Shown here piece by piece: positions 6,471 through 7,779 of a stretch of DNA of 7,779 nucleotides (position 1 is the first letter of the stretch; each line of letters starts with the position of its first letter). The translations under genes and the position numbers were made by a program. Location of the stretch: the NCBI GenBank assembly GCA_964558295.1, contig CAZLDQ010000244.1, positions 1 through 7,779 on the forward strand, written 5' to 3'. The stretch comes from JBDKTH01 sp964558295. GTDB lineage: Bacteria > Planctomycetota > Planctomycetia > Pirellulales > Thermoguttaceae. The notes under the pieces were generated by a model that was not told where the DNA came from, did no database searches, and worked only from the letters and a program-made list of their open reading frames with translations.

Positions 6471-7681
6471 TGAATCGCCGAGGCATAGCGATGGGGATTC
6501 TGACGGAAACGAGCCAGCGAGTAGCTCCCCGAGAACATGTAGAGCCGGCCATCGTAGACTACGCAAAACTCGGTCAAGCCGAACACTGCGCGATTCTCGT
6601 CCACGGCCAATACTGGGTCCATGCCTGAAAGCATTGGACAATAGCGAGACGGGTTCGTCAAAAACCGCTGATGTTGCTCCGGCCCGCTCAGCAGATAGGT
6701 CCGTCCCTGATAGGTGGCTGTCCAACGTCGGCTGCCTGCCACCCATTTCTCGTTCTCAACCAACTCCACCGGGCAATAGCCGTTGAGCCCCGGTGGGAGG
6801 TTGGCCGGCAACTGCATCGGCCAACGCGAGGACGTGGGTTTCACATCTCCCCCACGGAGGTCCTGATATACGACTTGGCGTCCCGCGATGACTTTACGCT
6901 CCGGTCGCCTTGCAAGCGGCTCCGCCAGCCAATCCGCACGCGTAACCACGTTCGGCGTTGGGCGGCCGATTGATGGCGATGGTTTCTGAGGGGTTGACGA
7001 GGAGACGAAGGCTTCTCCCGGCACAAGGTTTGCCCCCTCCCCGGGCTTCGGTTTGGCCGGCTTCGACGGCGCCTTGTTCTTCTCGGTCGGTTTCTGCTCC
7101 GGACGCGTCGCCGTCGGCAACGGCGGATTCCCCTGGGATTGCAGCCCCGGCAAACCCTGCTCCATCGAGGGGAGCGGCGGCATGGCCTCTGACGGTTCCA
7201 AGGGGATCGCAGGAAGAACGTCTTGCGCTGGCGGTGTCTGAGGCAACGGCACTGCCGGTTCCAACGGCATGGCAGGCATCGGTGTCTCCGGTGCAGGGGT
7301 CGGAACGTTCCGCGGAAGAGCAGCCCCCTTCTCGGACTGTAGACTCCCGCCCTCAGACAATGGAGCCATGGGCACCGGATTCGGCGCAACGATCGGTTCC
7401 GGCTGGACCACTTCCTTTGGCGGTGGCGGCACAACGGTGCCTGGCGGAGTCGGCACCAGTTCGCGGCCGATCACCTGCGGAAAGACCTTGTCCGGCCGCA
7501 GTTCACCGGGCCACTCCCGCCAACGCGTCGGGAAATAGCCAAACGCCTTCGCATTGGGAATGCACTGACACCCCCCCGGGCATGAGACCGTAACCGGCGT
7601 CTGGGCCGCAACCCAAGCCCCAGGCCCCAGCAGTAACAAGCCCCACGCAAGCCCGTCCACCAGATGCCTCTTCGCTAACAT
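6455..7681 (-). CDS. Secreted proline-rich protein with tandem YHS-like repeats
   Basis: A 408-residue predicted exported protein of unknown function, of a type I associate with planctomycetes. A signal peptide (about 1-26, hydrophobic core LAWGLLLLGPGAWVAAQ) is followed by a Cys-rich stretch CPGGCQC (34-40) and the short motif FGYFPTRWREWPGE (47-60), which I recognise from other planctomycete exported proteins. Residues about 75-245 are a Pro-rich low-complexity linker with imperfect repeats (PAMPLEPAVPLPQ, PAIPLEPSEAMPPLP) and a Lys/Pro-rich patch (197-213). Two YHS-like units follow. Unit 1 (about 298-353) begins GYCPVEL and holds YQGRTYLLSG and RFLTNPSRYCP. Unit 2 (about 354-402) begins MDPVLAV and holds YDGRLYMFSG and RFRQNPHRYA. 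Start ATG 7681 has AAGGA 7 bases upstream on the minus strand (7689-7693). An upstream same-strand frame ends 48 bases before the start, so an operon is possible. Confidence 0.8.
   Translation of the reverse strand: MLAKRHLVDGLAWGLLLLGPGAWVAAQTPVTVSCPGGCQCIPNAKAFGYFPTRWREWPGELRPDKVFPQVIGRELVPTPPGTVVPPPPKEVVQPEPIVAPNPVPMAPLSEGGSLQSEKGAALPRNVPTPAPETPMPAMPLEPAVPLPQTPPAQDVLPAIPLEPSEAMPPLPSMEQGLPGLQSQGNPPLPTATRPEQKPTEKNKAPSKPAKPKPGEGANLVPGEAFVSSSTPQKPSPSIGRPTPNVVTRADWLAEPLARRPERKVIAGRQVVYQDLRGGDVKPTSSRWPMQLPANLPPGLNGYCPVELVENEKWVAGSRRWTATYQGRTYLLSGPEQHQRFLTNPSRYCPMLSGMDPVLAVDENRAVFGLTEFCVVYDGRLYMFSGSYSLARFRQNPHRYASAIHQSTF
6472..6500 (+). repeat. Imperfect inverted repeat just after the glycoside-hydrolase-like stop
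   Basis: GAATCGCC (6472-6479) and GGGGATTC (6493-6500) pair with one G-G mismatch, starting one base after the TGA at 6468-6470. No T-run follows, so it is a weak terminator candidate. It lies inside the coding 3' end of the opposite-strand YHS gene, which may explain it by chance. Confidence 0.25.
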
Positions 7682-7729
7682 ATACTCTTCCTTGTCCTCT
7701 GGCGATGTCGAACCGTCCGTCCCCGCCGC

Positions 7730-7779
7730 CTAGTACCCATACCGATTCTGGTTATACCTGCGGCCGAGGGTCTGGAACT
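7730..7779 (-). CDS. C-terminal fragment of an upstream minus-strand gene, cut by the window edge
   Basis: Reading the minus strand from the right edge, one frame gives FQTLGRRYNQNRYGY and then TAG (7730-7732). The aromatic, Arg/Asn-rich ending reads like a true protein C-terminus, whereas one other frame stops after eight codons. The stop lies 48 bases before the start of the YHS gene on the same strand, a normal intra-operon distance. Only 15 residues are visible, so no function can be assigned. Confidence 0.45.
   Translation of the reverse strand, partial: FQTLGRRYNQNRYGY

Noticed and set aside
5358..6746. A 462-codon open frame on the minus strand, antisense to the glycoside-hydrolase-like gene
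   Set aside because: It lies opposite a gene with a signal peptide and recognisable barrel motifs, it runs into the YHS coding end, and its translation shows no domain or signal. Long antisense frames are expected in high-GC coding DNA.
7180..7290. DNA repeat array in the YHS gene linker
   Set aside because: The similarity is imperfect at the protein level (PAMPLEP/PAIPLEP) and reflects proline-rich composition rather than a distinct repeat element or CRISPR.
6958..7593. A 211-codon plus-strand open frame opposite the YHS gene
   Set aside because: It mirrors the proline-rich linker as an Ala/Ser/Pro/Arg low-complexity translation with no start signal or domain.
7751..7759. TATAAC on the minus strand as a -10 box for the YHS gene
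   Set aside because: It falls in the plausible C-terminal reading frame of the upstream gene, and TTCCAG at 15 bases is a poor -35 partner.

Overview
The window looks like chromosomal DNA from a planctomycete, probably in or near the Pirellulales. This is inferred from moderately high GC, a short cysteine-rich motif ending in GYFPTRWREWP on a secreted proline-rich protein with tandem YHS-type repeats, long N-terminal regions ahead of signal peptides, and weak or absent Shine-Dalgarno sites on some genes. No database search was possible, so the taxonomic call is provisional.

The layout runs left to right. Bases 1-296 hold no convincing gene. A CheV-like chemotaxis coupling protein (297-1877, +) follows, with an added C-terminal CheA-P1-type phosphotransfer domain. 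It meets, tail to tail with a 61-base overlap, a cobalamin-binding-domain radical SAM protein with a C-terminal TPR-like region (1817-3529, -). A divergent intergenic region of about 160 bases carries a nested inverted repeat. It is followed by a secreted HtrA/DegP-like serine protease with two PDZ domains (3692-5038, +). After a 49-base gap containing a terminator-like hairpin comes a secreted glycoside-hydrolase-like protein of uncharacterised type (5088-6470, +). This overlaps by 16 bases, again tail to tail, the secreted proline-rich tandem-YHS protein (6455-7681, -). The right edge holds the last 15 codons of another minus-strand reading frame, just upstream of the YHS gene.

The genes do not form one obvious pathway. 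The protease and the glycoside-hydrolase-like gene could be co-transcribed, and with the YHS protein they give the right half of the window a cell-envelope or exported character. The left half combines a signal-transduction protein with a radical SAM enzyme of unknown substrate. The most unusual item is the CheW-receiver-P1 architecture, which keeps all four residues of the CheA P1 hydrogen-bond network but has no kinase domain. No mobile element, CRISPR array, tRNA or rRNA gene is visible.
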